Positions 55,175 through 63,657 of a DNA stretch of 64,000 bases are shown here, one piece after another; within the stretch, counting starts at the first letter, position 1, and every line of letters starts with the position of its first letter. The notes below the pieces were generated by a model that was not told where the DNA came from, ran no database searches, and was given only the letters and a program-made list of their open reading frames with translations. Origin of the DNA: an uncultured Planctomycetota bacterium (GTDB lineage Bacteria > Planctomycetota > Phycisphaerae > UBA1845 > Fen-1342); the NCBI GenBank assembly GCA_900696525.1, contig CAADGL010000019.1, positions 62,001-126,000 on the forward strand, in the 5' to 3' direction. Both the position numbers and the translations under genes were made by a program.

Positions 55175-55906
55175 TCACACCAGCCGCCGGCCGCCGTCCA
55201 CGGGCAGAATCGCCCCCGTGATGTAGTCGCCGCTCTCCAGCAGGAAGTGCACGGCTGCCGCGACTTCTTCGGGCGTTCCGGCGCGGCGCAGCGGGATGCG
55301 GTTGGTCAGTCCGCGGCGCTTCTCATCGTCGTAGTGGTCCGGCCAGGCGGCCACGCCGGGCGCGACGCCGCAGACGTTGACCTCGGGCGCGAAGGCGACG
55401 GCCAGCGCTCGTGTGAGCGTATCGAGCGCGCCTTTCGAGACGATGTACCCGAGGTGACCCGCCCAGGGCCGCTCGACGGCGACATCGCACAGGTTCACGA
55501 CGCGGCCGCGCGCGGCGCGCAGAGCCCCGGCGGCGGCATGCGCCAGCAGGAGCGGCGCGGTGAGGTTCACGCGCAGGGTGCGCTCCCAGCGCGCGACGTC
55601 GAGCTCCTCCAGCGTCATGGGCTCGAAGATCGACGCGTTGTTGACCAGCACGTCGAGCCGGCCGAAACGCGCCAGCACGTCCCGCGCCAGCGCCGCGCAA
55701 GCCTCCGCCTCGGCCAGGTCGGCCCGCACGGCGACGGCCCGCACGCCCAGCGCGGCGCATTCATCGGCGGTGCGCTCCGCGCCGGCGCGCGAGGTCGCAT
55801 AGTGAACCGCCACGTCGCAGCCCGCCGCGGCGAGGCGCAGCGCGATCGCGCGCCCGACGCGTCGAGCGGCGCCCGTCACCAGCGCGGCCCGGCCGCGGAG
55901 CTGCAT
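55175..55906 (-). CDS. Short-chain dehydrogenase/reductase (pteridine-reductase-like)
   Basis: A 243-aa SDR enzyme. TGAARRVGRAIA is the nucleotide-binding turn; the Arg pair and the later HYATSRAGA favour NADP(H) and resemble FolM/PTR1-like pteridine reductases. NNASIFEP and YIVSK (Tyr and Lys of the catalytic set) are present. The usual catalytic Ser before YxxxK reads as Cys/Asp (NLCDVAVERPWAGHLGY in part), as in pteridine reductases. The ending DYITGAILPVDGGRRLV is typical. Exact substrate uncertain. Confidence 0.83.
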   Translation of the reverse strand: MQLRGRAALVTGAARRVGRAIALRLAAAGCDVAVHYATSRAGAERTADECAALGVRAVAVRADLAEAEACAALARDVLARFGRLDVLVNNASIFEPMTLEELDVARWERTLRVNLTAPLLLAHAAAGALRAARGRVVNLCDVAVERPWAGHLGYIVSKGALDTLTRALAVAFAPEVNVCGVAPGVAAWPDHYDDEKRRGLTNRIPLRRAGTPEEVAAAVHFLLESGDYITGAILPVDGGRRLV

Positions 55907-55925
55907 TCCGTCCTCCAGAGCGGCG

Positions 55926-56906
55926 TCAACGGGCGGGCGCCCCGGCCGCGCGCAGTTGCTCCAGCAGGTCGCGCACCTCGCGATGCACCCACGCGTGGTT
56001 GCGCACGACGATCGCCTTGCGGAACGCCCGGATCGTCCCCATGCCCCCGTTGTTCTCCCACGTGTCCGGATACACCGTGTCCGTCACCAGGCCCAGCAGC
56101 CGCCGCACTTCAGGCGTGTCCGATTCGAGCGCCTGGTCCTGCTCGTCGGGGCGTTCGGCCGGGGCCGCGGCTTGCGGCGCGGGGCCGCTGTCGTCGAGCA
56201 GGTCGCGGACATCATACGCCCGGACCACCAGCCGCGTCCGCTCCGCCGGCCCGATCACCAGCACGTTGTCGATGTAGTCGAAGTGCAGCCGCGGGCGAAT
56301 GTCGGCCAGAACGACCTGGAGCAGCGTGTCGATCGACACGTCGCGCAGCGTCACCGTGATCGGCCGGTCGCGATCGATGCCGCATTCCTCGAGCGCGCTC
56401 CACAGGATCACCACGTTGCTCTGCGTCATCTCCGCCACCCACGCCCGCACCGAATCCAGGGGCGCCTCCTGAAAGCTGATCTCCGGCACGCGCCGTTGCA
56501 GTGCCGCATTCAGCGCCGCCTCCGACGCCGGCACGGCCGCCTGCGGCGCCCGCGCCACGGCCACCGCACCGTCCTGCGCCCGCAGCGGCGGGGCGCCCGC
56601 CGGAAGCAGCAGGCTCACGCCGATCGCCAACACGCCCACACACGCAGCCGCCAGAGTCCCTTGCATGATCCATCTCCTTGCTCGATTTCCGCCGCCGAAC
56701 CGGTGCGCCAGCTCCGCCGGATCCCCAAAGTCCTCAAGCAAGCGCAGCACCGCCTGCTCGCGCGTCAGCCCCTTTGCCATCTCCGCCTCGAGCGCGTCAT
56801 CGAGGTGCGCCTGGAACTCGCGGCGGATGTCATCGCGCTGCGCGGCGGTCAGTCGCAGAAACCGCGACAGCAGCGCCAGGTAGGCTTCGAATTCGACGTT
56901 GTGCAT
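55926..56906 (-). CDS. HAAS-domain membrane protein with secretin-type N-domain (STN-like)
   Basis: A 326-aa protein. Residues 1-70 are a HAAS-type cytoplasmic domain (FLRLTAAQRDDIRREFQAHLDDAL in part, LLEDFGDPAELAHRF), then one TM (GTLAAACVGVLAIGVSLLLP). The outer part contains ISFQEAPLDSVRAWVAEMTQSNVVI and ITVTLRDVSIDTLLQVVLADI, of which PITVTLRDVSIDTLLQVV matches secretin/TonB short N-terminal domains. HAAS domains pair with PadR regulators, and a PadR gene lies upstream on the same strand. Function unknown. Confidence 0.8.
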   Translation of the reverse strand: MHNVEFEAYLALLSRFLRLTAAQRDDIRREFQAHLDDALEAEMAKGLTREQAVLRLLEDFGDPAELAHRFGGGNRARRWIMQGTLAAACVGVLAIGVSLLLPAGAPPLRAQDGAVAVARAPQAAVPASEAALNAALQRRVPEISFQEAPLDSVRAWVAEMTQSNVVILWSALEECGIDRDRPITVTLRDVSIDTLLQVVLADIRPRLHFDYIDNVLVIGPAERTRLVVRAYDVRDLLDDSGPAPQAAAPAERPDEQDQALESDTPEVRRLLGLVTDTVYPDTWENNGGMGTIRAFRKAIVVRNHAWVHREVRDLLEQLRAAGAPAR

Positions 56907-56922
56907 GACGCTCTCGTCCGGC

Positions 56923-56970
56923 GGGCCGCCCGCGTGGGCACAGGGCCGCCCGCGTGGGCACAGGGCCGCC
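56923..56970. repeat. 20-bp tandem repeat between the PadR and HAAS genes
   Basis: The unit GGGCCGCCCGCGTGGGCACA occurs at 56923-56942 and 56943-56962, with a partial third copy (GGGCCGCC) to 56970. It lies in the 106-bp spacer of a two-gene operon and is not a multiple of three. Confidence 0.85.
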
Positions 56971-57012
56971 GAGCGCGTTTGACCCCGTTTTGGTCGAGCG
57001 GCGGGCCGCCTG

Positions 57013-57387
57013 TCACTTTCCGACGGCGTCCAGCGGCGGCGATGGCGGCGCCAGCCGCTCGGCCAGCGGACCCAGCAGGCCGCGCACGCACGCCGCGTAG
57101 TCCAGCCATTCGCGCGCCCGGCTCTCCATGCGTTTGCGCCCGCGCTCCGTCAAGGCGTACCACTTGCGGTCGCGGCCGGTAGCATCGTCCCACCATGTGC
57201 GCACGCACTTGTCCCGCTCCAGTTTGTGCAGGATCGGGTAAAGCGTCCCGGCCTTCAGGATGATCCGCCCGCCGCTGCGCTCCCGCAGCGACGCCAGGAT
57301 CTGGTAGCCGTACCGCGGTCCCCCGGCCAGGTTCGAGAGCACCAGCAGGTCCAGGCTGCCGTGCAGCCGGTCGCGTCCGAACGTCAT
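57013..57387 (-). CDS. PadR-family transcriptional regulator
   Basis: A 124-aa PadR protein. SLDLLVLSNLAGGPRYGYQILASL and GTLYPILHKLERDKCVRTWW, cut to RYGYQILASL and TLYPILHKLE, are the family's winged-helix signatures; RKWYALTERGRKRM is the wing. The C-terminus is short, as in PadR-s2. It precedes a HAAS-domain membrane protein, a standard pairing. It probably represses its own operon; see the promoter upstream. Confidence 0.92.
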   Translation of the reverse strand: MTFGRDRLHGSLDLLVLSNLAGGPRYGYQILASLRERSGGRIILKAGTLYPILHKLERDKCVRTWWDDATGRDRKWYALTERGRKRMESRAREWLDYAACVRGLLGPLAERLAPPSPPLDAVGK

Positions 57388-57410
57388 GGCGCTTCACGCT
57401 CCGTCGCCGC

Positions 57411-57465
57411 CGGGGGCGAGATATATCGCTGAACTAAGTATAGCACAACTACACAAAGAGCAAGC
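57411..57465 (-). promoter_or_regulatory. Putative PadR operon promoter/operator
   Basis: On the minus strand TATACT (57437-57442) is a good -10; the -35 is weak (TTGCTC-like, about 15-16 bp upstream). Between -10 and gene lies GCGATATATCTCGC, an imperfect palindrome around GATATATC, that could be a PadR site. AACTA occurs twice around the -10. Assigned by position and composition only. Confidence 0.4.
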
Positions 57466-57540
57466 CGTCGCCGCCGACGTGCGCTTGCAAGTCGGGCCCG
57501 GATCGGCGTGAATGCGTTTGGCCGGGCGAATGGAGCCCTC

Positions 57541-58902
57541 GTGAGTCAGCCCCCGCAGCGCCTCCGGATCGCCGTCGCCCAGACCCCGGGTGTGCCTCTG
57601 CACGCCTGGCGCGCCACCATGGCCGGGGTCGGCGAACTCGCCGAACGCGCCGCCGAGAGCGCCGATCTCGTGCTCCTTCCCGAATGCGCCTGGCCCGCCT
57701 ACTGGCTCGGGTCCTGGGACGACTATCGCGAGTGCCGCGCCTCCGGCATGCCCTCCGCCGACGACTTCCTCGACCTCCTGGCCGCGATTGCCTCGCGCCG
57801 GCGCGTGCACATTTGCGCCGGGTACGTCGCCGAAGAGGAGGGCGAGCTCTTCAACCGCGCCGCGATCCTGGATCCGCACGGCGAAATCCTCGGCACCTAC
57901 GACAAGACTTTCCTCTGGAGCTTCGACCGTAACTGGTTCACTCCCGGCCGCGAGATTCGCCCGATCCAGACCGCCTTCGGCCCCGTCGGCCTCCTCATCT
58001 GTGCCGACGCGCGCATTCCCGAGATCGCCGCCACGCTCGTCGCCCGCGGCGCCCGGCTGCTGCTGCAACCCACCGCCTGGGTCAACGGCGGCCGCCCGGA
58101 CCATCTCTGGAACCCCCAGCCCGATTTCCTCGTGCCCACGCGGGCGCGCGAGTGCGGCGTGCCGATGGCCTCGGCCAGCAAGTGCGGGTCGGAGGGCGAC
58201 ACGACGTTCGTCGGCTCCAGCCTTGTCTGCGACGCCCACGGCCGCAAGCTCGCCGTGTGCGACACGAGCCGCCCGGACGTCGCGGTCGCCGAAGTCACGC
58301 TTGCCGATCCGCGCCCGCGCCGCCGCATCCTCCGCCGCTGGCGGCTCGGGCCCGACTTCACCCGCCCGCCGCACTTCGAGCAGGCGGCGCGGCTGTCCGT
58401 TGCGCGATCACGTCCGGCCGTCGAAGGGACGCCGGCGGCTGAGCACGCGAGCCGCGGGACGCTGCTGTGCCGCGTGGCGATGCGATCGGCGCACGGCCCT
58501 CCGGCGGGCGATATCTCGCACGACATCGAGTTGTACGGCCCGACGGAATCCGTGGTCGGCTGCGGCCGCCTGCGGCTGGCGGCCATCGCCGCGCGCCAGG
58601 CGCACCATTTCGCGCTGGCCCGCTCGCTGGCCCTACAGGGAATCCACCTGCTCATCGTCTTCGGCCGCGCCCGCGCCGAGTCGCTCCGCGCCCGCGCCGC
58701 CGAAAACCGCATCTTCGTCGTCGCCGTCTCCGACGCGCCCCAGGCCTACGACCCGCGCGGCCTGCCCATCGACGGACACGCGGCTCTCGGCGACGACGAA
58801 CTGCTCGGCCTGACCTTCGACCCCGGCCAGGCCGTCTCGAAGGAGGTCGCGCCCGGCACCGACGTCTTCGCCGGCCGCCGCGTCGATCTCTACGAGTTCT
58901 GA
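57541..58902 (+). CDS. Nitrilase-superfamily amidohydrolase with degenerate second domain
   Basis: A 453-aa carbon-nitrogen hydrolase. The catalytic triad is present in the N-terminal domain: Glu in LLPECAWP (about residue 46), Lys in YDKTFLW (about 120), and Cys in LICADARIPE (about 152). The C-terminal roughly 170 residues look like a second, reduced domain of the same fold without the triad (RLRLAAIAARQAHHFALA, IHLLIVFGRARAESL). The start is GTG at 57541 with GGAG 6 nt before; an earlier GTG at 57508 is possible. Substrate unknown; amidase or N-carbamoyl hydrolase activity is typical. Confidence 0.83.
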   Translation: MSQPPQRLRIAVAQTPGVPLHAWRATMAGVGELAERAAESADLVLLPECAWPAYWLGSWDDYRECRASGMPSADDFLDLLAAIASRRRVHICAGYVAEEEGELFNRAAILDPHGEILGTYDKTFLWSFDRNWFTPGREIRPIQTAFGPVGLLICADARIPEIAATLVARGARLLLQPTAWVNGGRPDHLWNPQPDFLVPTRARECGVPMASASKCGSEGDTTFVGSSLVCDAHGRKLAVCDTSRPDVAVAEVTLADPRPRRRILRRWRLGPDFTRPPHFEQAARLSVARSRPAVEGTPAAEHASRGTLLCRVAMRSAHGPPAGDISHDIELYGPTESVVGCGRLRLAAIAARQAHHFALARSLALQGIHLLIVFGRARAESLRARAAENRIFVVAVSDAPQAYDPRGLPIDGHAALGDDELLGLTFDPGQAVSKEVAPGTDVFAGRRVDLYEF

Positions 58903-59080
58903 CGGATCTCTACGAAGTCCGTCGCGTCGCAGCGCGACTTCACGGCCGCAGCTCGAAGGAAGGGCCGGCCCGGGCCGCATTCCGGAACTGCCCCTTCGCG
59001 ACCGGGCCACGCCCGCGCCCGGTCACTTCCGGGCGCCGTCACGTTGCCGCGATTTCCCGCCGTGCGGTAGCCTGCCCGCC

Positions 59081-60544
59081 ATGAAGACCATCATCGAGCC
59101 GTTCCGCATCAAGGTCGTCGAGCCCATCCGCATGACCACGGGCGGCGAGCGCGAGCGTATTCTCCGCGACGCCGGCTTCAACCCTTTTCTCATCCACGCC
59201 GACGACGTGCTCATCGACCTGCTGACCGACAGCGGCACCGGCGCCATGAGCAGCCTGCAATGGTCGGGGGTGATGCGCGGCGACGAGTCCTACGCCGGCG
59301 CGCGGAGCTGGTTCGCGCTCGAAGCCAAGGTGCGCGAGCTCACCGGCTTCGAGCACATCCTGCCCACGCACCAGGGCCGCGCCAGCGAGCGCATCCTCTT
59401 CGAGCTGCTCGGCGGGCCGGGCAAGGTCGTGCCGAACAACAACCACTTCGACACGACGCGGGCGAACGTCGAGCACAGCGGCGCCCAGGCCGTCGACCTT
59501 GTGATCGAAGAGGGTCGCCACCCCCGCTCGCGACACCCCTTCAAGGGCAACATGGACCTCGCGCGGCTCGAGGCGCTGCTGGAGGCAGAAGGCACGAAGG
59601 CAGGAAGCCGCGAGGGCGCGGAGCGAGGCGCGAGACGAAGCGACGAAGGGACGAAGACGCGAAATGACGAACACAACGCCGCCGCCGCACCGCGACTGCG
59701 TGCCCGCGTGCCTCTGGTCATGTGCACCATCACCAACAACAGCGGCGGCGGACAGCCCGTCAGCCTCGAAAACCTCCGCGGAGTCCGGGCCCTCTGCGAC
59801 CGGTACGGCGTGCCGTTCTTCCTCGACGCCTGCCGCTTCGCCGAGAACGCCTACTTCATCAAGCTGCGCGAGCCCGGCCAGCAGAACCGCTCCGTCCGCG
59901 AGATCGTGCGCGAGATCTTCGACCTGGCCGACGGGGCCACCATCTCCGCCAAGAAAGACGGCCTCGTGAACATCGGCGGACTGCTGCTCATCCGCGACAA
60001 GGAGCTCATGCGCCGCGCCGACGAGCTGCTCATCCTCACCGAGGGCTACGTCACCTACGGCGGGCTGGCCGGCCGCGACCTCGAGGCCATGGCGCAAGGC
60101 TTCGAGGAGGTCGTCCACGAGGACTACCTGCAATACCGCATTCGCAGCACCGCCTACCTCGGCGAGAAACTCCTCGCCGCCGGCATCCAGATCGTCGAGC
60201 CGCCCGGCGGACACGCGATCTACATCGACGCCGCCGCGTTCTGCCCGCACATTCCGCCGGCGCAGTTCCCCGGCCAGGCGCTGGTCTGCGGGCTTTATCG
60301 GCACGCGGGCATCCGCGCGGTGGAGATCGGCAGCGTGATGTTCGGCGGCCCGGGGCGCCCGCCACCGGCGATGGAGCTGGTGCGTCTGGCGATCCCGCGG
60401 CGGGTGTACACGCAGAGCCACATCGACTACGTGGTTGAGGCGATCATCGAGCTGTACGGGCAGCGCGACCGCTTGCGCGGCCTGGAGATCATCGAGCAGC
60501 CGCCGACGCTGCGGCACTTCACGGCGCGTTTCCGGGAGCTGTAG
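59081..60544 (+). CDS. tnaA: Tryptophanase / tyrosine phenol-lyase family protein
   Basis: PLP-dependent beta-eliminating lyase of 487 aa. LLTDSGTGAMSSLQWSGVMRGDESYAG, represented by DLLTDSGTGAMS, and THQGRASE are substrate/PLP elements; FLDACRFAENAYFIK holds the PLP Asp; SAKKDGLVNIGG has the Schiff-base Lys near residue 290. VEIGSVMFG resembles tryptophanase more than tyrosine phenol-lyase, which has an Arg there. An insertion of about 30 low-complexity residues (EGTKAGSREGAERGARR onward) precedes RVPLVMCTITNNSGGG. Tryptophan to indole, pyruvate and ammonia is the likeliest reaction. Confidence 0.9.
   Translation: MKTIIEPFRIKVVEPIRMTTGGERERILRDAGFNPFLIHADDVLIDLLTDSGTGAMSSLQWSGVMRGDESYAGARSWFALEAKVRELTGFEHILPTHQGRASERILFELLGGPGKVVPNNNHFDTTRANVEHSGAQAVDLVIEEGRHPRSRHPFKGNMDLARLEALLEAEGTKAGSREGAERGARRSDEGTKTRNDEHNAAAAPRLRARVPLVMCTITNNSGGGQPVSLENLRGVRALCDRYGVPFFLDACRFAENAYFIKLREPGQQNRSVREIVREIFDLADGATISAKKDGLVNIGGLLLIRDKELMRRADELLILTEGYVTYGGLAGRDLEAMAQGFEEVVHEDYLQYRIRSTAYLGEKLLAAGIQIVEPPGGHAIYIDAAAFCPHIPPAQFPGQALVCGLYRHAGIRAVEIGSVMFGGPGRPPPAMELVRLAIPRRVYTQSHIDYVVEAIIELYGQRDRLRGLEIIEQPPTLRHFTARFREL
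59587..59682 (+). repeat. In-frame low-complexity insertion in the tryptophanase-like gene
   Basis: About 96 bp rich in ACGAAG units (GAAGGCACGAAGGCAG, then GACGAAGCGACGAAGGGACG) with no counterpart in tryptophanases known to me, inserted between LEALLEAE and RVPLVM. Its length keeps the frame. Purine-rich and hydrophilic, it probably makes a surface loop. Confidence 0.65.
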
Positions 60545-60555
60545 CGCCGTGCTCC

Positions 60556-60634
60556 GATCCCGAGTCGCGCGATCCGAGCTGCGTCCGATCCGCGCTGCGT
60601 CCGATCCGAGCCGCGCCCGATCCGAGCCGCGCCC
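60556..60634. repeat. 16-bp tandem repeat array
   Basis: Four contiguous 16-bp units (consensus GATCCGAGCCGCGCCC) at 60571-60586, 60587-60602, 60603-60618 and 60619-60634; the last two are identical. A degenerate 15-bp unit precedes at 60556. The array begins 12 bp after the tryptophanase-like stop and lies upstream of the sugar-binding-protein promoter. No spacers, so not CRISPR. Confidence 0.88.
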
Positions 60635-60738
60635 GTAAGCAAGCGGTTGCGACGGAAGACCCGTGATTCTCATTCCGTTCGCACGCGCAGCTGCTCTGAT
60701 TGGTGTCAGTACCCGGTTTTGCCGGTTCCGGCGACCCC

Positions 60739-60766
60739 TTGACACGTGCGGCCCGCGCGCTACCCT
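60739..60766 (+). promoter_or_regulatory. Candidate promoter of the sugar-binding protein gene
   Basis: Perfect -35 TTGACA at 60739-60744, 16-bp spacer, and TACCCT at 60761-60766 as a weak -10. The GTG start is 76 bp downstream with GGAGGA before it. The -10 departs from consensus, so this is tentative. Confidence 0.45.
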
Positions 60767-60841
60767 TTCCTGCGGACCAGCGGACACTCTGCGTCACTTC
60801 GTGTGACTGTCACCCCGCCACGACTCGTGGAGGAATCTCGC

Positions 60842-61801
60842 GTGGCCCTGCATCTTGTCCGAGCCATATCCGCCTTCGCCATCATTCTCGGCTCGTCCGC
60901 CTCGGCCCAGGACGCGCCGAAACCGCAGAAACCCGTCACTATCGCCTTCTCTCAATGCAACAGCGCCGAGCCCTGGCGTGCCCAGATGGATGCCGACATC
61001 AAGTCCGAGGCCGCGAAGCACTCGAACATCAGGCTCATCGCCAAGGATGCTCAGAACGACCGTGCCCGGCAGATGGCCCACGTCCGCGAGTTCATCACCG
61101 CCCGCGTCGACGCCCTCATCATCTCTCCCCTCGACACCAGCCTCACACCCGCCGTCGCCGAGGCCTTCGACGCCGGAATCCCCGTCATCGTGCTCGACCG
61201 CAAGGTTCTCGGCGACAAGTACACCGTCTTCATCGGCGCCGACAACCGCGTCATCGGCGCCGAGGTCGGCAAATGGGTCGTCAAGACGCTCGGCGGCAAG
61301 GGCGCCGTCGTCGAGCTGCGCGGCCTGTCTTCGAGCGTGCCCGCCATCGACCGCTCCGAGCCGTTTCGCGAGGCGCTCAAAGGCACGCAGATCAAGGTCG
61401 TCTACGACGCGGACATGGAGTGGCTCAAGGCCAGGGCCCGCGAGAAGATGCAGGCTGCCCTTGCCCGCAGCCCGGCGAAAGGCTCTATCCAGCTCGTCTA
61501 CGGCGCCAACGACCCCGCCGCCATCGCCGCCTACGAGGTCGCCCGCGACGCCGGCCGCGAGAAGGAGATGAAGTTCGTCGGCGTCGACGCCCTGCCGCAC
61601 GAGGGCATCGAAGCTGTGCGCAACGGCATCCTCGACGCGACGTTCGAATACCCCAACGGCGCAAAGGAGGGTATCGCCGTCGCCCTCGACATCCTGGCCG
61701 GCAAGAAGCCGCCCCGCAATATCACGCTCGGCACGCGGCTCTACACTCGCGACAACCTCGACAAGGGCGGCGAGAGAATCGAAGCGGAGCCGGCCCCATA
61801 G
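60842..61801 (+). CDS. Periplasmic sugar-type substrate-binding protein (RbsB/PBP1 family)
   Basis: A 319-aa ABC binding protein. A signal peptide (ends ASAQDAP) is followed by VTIAFSQCNSAEPWRAQMDADI, of which FSQCNSAEPWRAQM is the first ligand-side segment, then DALIISPLDTSLTPAVAEAFDAGIPVIVLDR, typical of ribose/galactose-type binding proteins. KYTVFIGADNRVIGAEVGKW follows. GTG start with GGAGGA 8 nt upstream. An RbsA-like ATPase gene lies convergently 213 bp away; no permease is in the window. The ligand, sugar or autoinducer-like, cannot be told. Confidence 0.9.
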   Translation: MALHLVRAISAFAIILGSSASAQDAPKPQKPVTIAFSQCNSAEPWRAQMDADIKSEAAKHSNIRLIAKDAQNDRARQMAHVREFITARVDALIISPLDTSLTPAVAEAFDAGIPVIVLDRKVLGDKYTVFIGADNRVIGAEVGKWVVKTLGGKGAVVELRGLSSSVPAIDRSEPFREALKGTQIKVVYDADMEWLKARAREKMQAALARSPAKGSIQLVYGANDPAAIAAYEVARDAGREKEMKFVGVDALPHEGIEAVRNGILDATFEYPNGAKEGIAVALDILAGKKPPRNITLGTRLYTRDNLDKGGERIEAEPAP

Positions 61802-62014
61802 CAATCCGACCCCCCAGCCGCCAGCGCGGGGGGGCGCAATCCGAGCCCTATGCTGCCCGGCGGTCAGGATGCGGCGCTCGCTTGCGCTCGCCGCTCTTCA
61901 TCGGCGGCTCGGGCGCCCCAGGATGGGCACAGGCCGCGGACCCCGGCGCTTGCGCTTGGGGCGCGGATCGCTGACGCCCCGCAGAGCGCCTCAACCCGCC
62001 GCCATCTCCACTCC
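61802..62014. repeat. Convergent intergenic region with REP-like palindromes
   Basis: GCGCTCGCTTGCGCTCGCCGCTC at 61873-61895 resembles the repeats near 901, 1047 and 63618; its 20-base core CTCGCTTGCGCTCGC is shared with the 1047 copy. A second palindromic stretch, GGCGCTTGCGCTTGGGGCG, is near 61945. Between convergent genes it might also serve as a terminator, but no U-tract is obvious. Confidence 0.45.
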
Positions 62015-63553
62015 TCACCCGGTCGCCAGCCGCAGAATGTTCTCCTGAGTCATGCGCTCACCCGCCAACTCCCCGGCCACGCGCCCGCCACGCATCACCA
62101 GCACGCGATCCGACAGCGCCAGCAGCTCGGGCATTTCGCTCGACACCAGCAGCACCGCCGCGCCCCCGTCCGCCGCCGCGCGAATCTGGCGGTGAATCTC
62201 CCATTTCGTCCCGACGTCGATGCCCCGCGTCGGCTCATCCAGCAGCAGCACGCGCACGCCCGCGTCCATCCAGCGCGCCAGCAGCGCCTTCTGCTGGTTC
62301 CCGCCCGACAGCTCGCCCGGCGCAGACGACGGCCCCGCGGTCTTGATCTGAAACTCGGCGAGCTTCTGCGCCACGCACGCCCGCTCCGCCGAGAAGCGCC
62401 GCAAGCCCACCGCCGCAAGCCGCGACAGCGCCGGCATCAGCACGTTCAGCCCGACTCCGATCTGAAAGAACAGCCCCTGCCGGCGGCGATCCTCGGGCAC
62501 GTAGCCGATCCCCGCGCGCCTCGCCGCCCGGGGATGCCGGCGCATGATCGTCCGCCCGCCGCAGCGAATCTCCCCGCGCATGCGCCGATCGAGCCCGAAG
62601 ATCGCGTCCAGCAGCTCCGATCGCCCGCAGCCAACGAGCCCGCCCAGCCCGACGATCTCGCCCGCCCGCACCGACAGCGTCACATCGTGAAGCCCGCGCG
62701 GCGACGACACGCCCCGCGCTTCGAGCGCCGCGCCCGTCTCACCGCGGGCGGCGCCCGGCGCGCCCGCCGCCGCTCGGGGCGCGGCGGGCCCGATCGGTCG
62801 CCCGATCATCAGCTCGATCAGCCGCGCCTCGTCGATCTCGGCGACACGGCTCGTCCCCACCAGCCGGCCGTCGCGCAGCACGCTCACCCGGTCGCACACG
62901 GCGAACACCTCGGCCAGCCGGTGGCTCACGTACACGACCGTCAGCCCGTCGCGCCGCAGCTCGCGCACGATCTCCAGCAGGCGCAGCGTCTCGACCATCG
63001 ACAGCGAGCTGGTCGGCTCGTCCAGCACGATCACGCGTGCCGCCGACCCGTGTGCCCGCCGCCCGTCCGGCTGGTCGTTCAGGCTGCCGGCGATCTGCAC
63101 GATCTGACGCCGCCCGGGCGGCAGCGACCCCAGCGGCGCGCGCACGTCGATCCCGGGATCAAGCCGGTGAACCAGCCGCGCGGCACGCTCGATCATCCGC
63201 GGGCGGTCAACGACGCCCCAGCGCGTCGGCAGCTCGTGCAGGCTCAGGTTCTCCGCGACCGTCAGGCCCGGACACTGCGCCAGCTCCTGGTGAACGATCC
63301 GCACGCCGGCGGCGAACGCATCCTCGATCGACCCCGGCCGCAGCGCCCGCCCGGCCACGCTCACGTGACCCGCGTCCTGGGCGTGCAGGCCGGCGATCAC
63401 TTTTCCCAGCGTGCTCTTGCCCGCGCCGTTCTCGCCGATGAGCGCGTGCACCTCTCCCGCAAGGAACGAAACCGATACGTCGCGCAGCGCCTGCGTGTTG
63501 CCGAATCGCTTGGAAACGCCCGCGGCGACCAGGAGCGGAGCAGCACGGCTCAT
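62015..63553 (-). CDS. Sugar ABC transporter ATP-binding protein (RbsA/MglA type)
   Basis: A 512-aa protein with two fused ATPase domains, as in RbsA, MglA and XylG. Domain 1: Walker A GENGAGKST, Q-loop HQELAQ, an unusual signature LPPGRRQIVQIA, and Walker B VIVLDEPTSSLS. Domain 2: degenerate Walker A GLVGCGRSE, signature LSGGNQQKALLARW and Walker B VLLLDEPTRGID, as normal for the family. An insertion of small residues (about 25 aa, AAPRAAAGAPGAARGETGAA) joins the domains. It is likely to work with the convergent RbsB-like protein; the permease must be elsewhere. Confidence 0.92.
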   Translation of the reverse strand: MSRAAPLLVAAGVSKRFGNTQALRDVSVSFLAGEVHALIGENGAGKSTLGKVIAGLHAQDAGHVSVAGRALRPGSIEDAFAAGVRIVHQELAQCPGLTVAENLSLHELPTRWGVVDRPRMIERAARLVHRLDPGIDVRAPLGSLPPGRRQIVQIAGSLNDQPDGRRAHGSAARVIVLDEPTSSLSMVETLRLLEIVRELRRDGLTVVYVSHRLAEVFAVCDRVSVLRDGRLVGTSRVAEIDEARLIELMIGRPIGPAAPRAAAGAPGAARGETGAALEARGVSSPRGLHDVTLSVRAGEIVGLGGLVGCGRSELLDAIFGLDRRMRGEIRCGGRTIMRRHPRAARRAGIGYVPEDRRRQGLFFQIGVGLNVLMPALSRLAAVGLRRFSAERACVAQKLAEFQIKTAGPSSAPGELSGGNQQKALLARWMDAGVRVLLLDEPTRGIDVGTKWEIHRQIRAAADGGAAVLLVSSEMPELLALSDRVLVMRGGRVAGELAGERMTQENILRLATG

Positions 63554-63657
63554 CGCCGCATTGTAGCCCGCGAGCCGTAGAACTTTCGGCCGCGAGCCGC
63601 GGTCTCGCGAGCCTACCAGCCGCGAGCGCCAGCGAGTGCCGTGGCCGAGTTCGCGTA
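63554..63657. repeat. Short intergenic region with a REP-like element
   Basis: AGCCGCGAGCGCCAGCGAGT at 63618-63637 matches the element at 901-920 in 18-19 positions. Nearby GGCCGCGAGCCGCGGTCTCGCGAG forms further short inverted repeats. The element lies upstream of the RbsA-like start. Confidence 0.5.

Noticed and set aside
60556..60634. CRISPR array
   Set aside because: Units are contiguous 16-mers without spacers, and no cas genes are seen.
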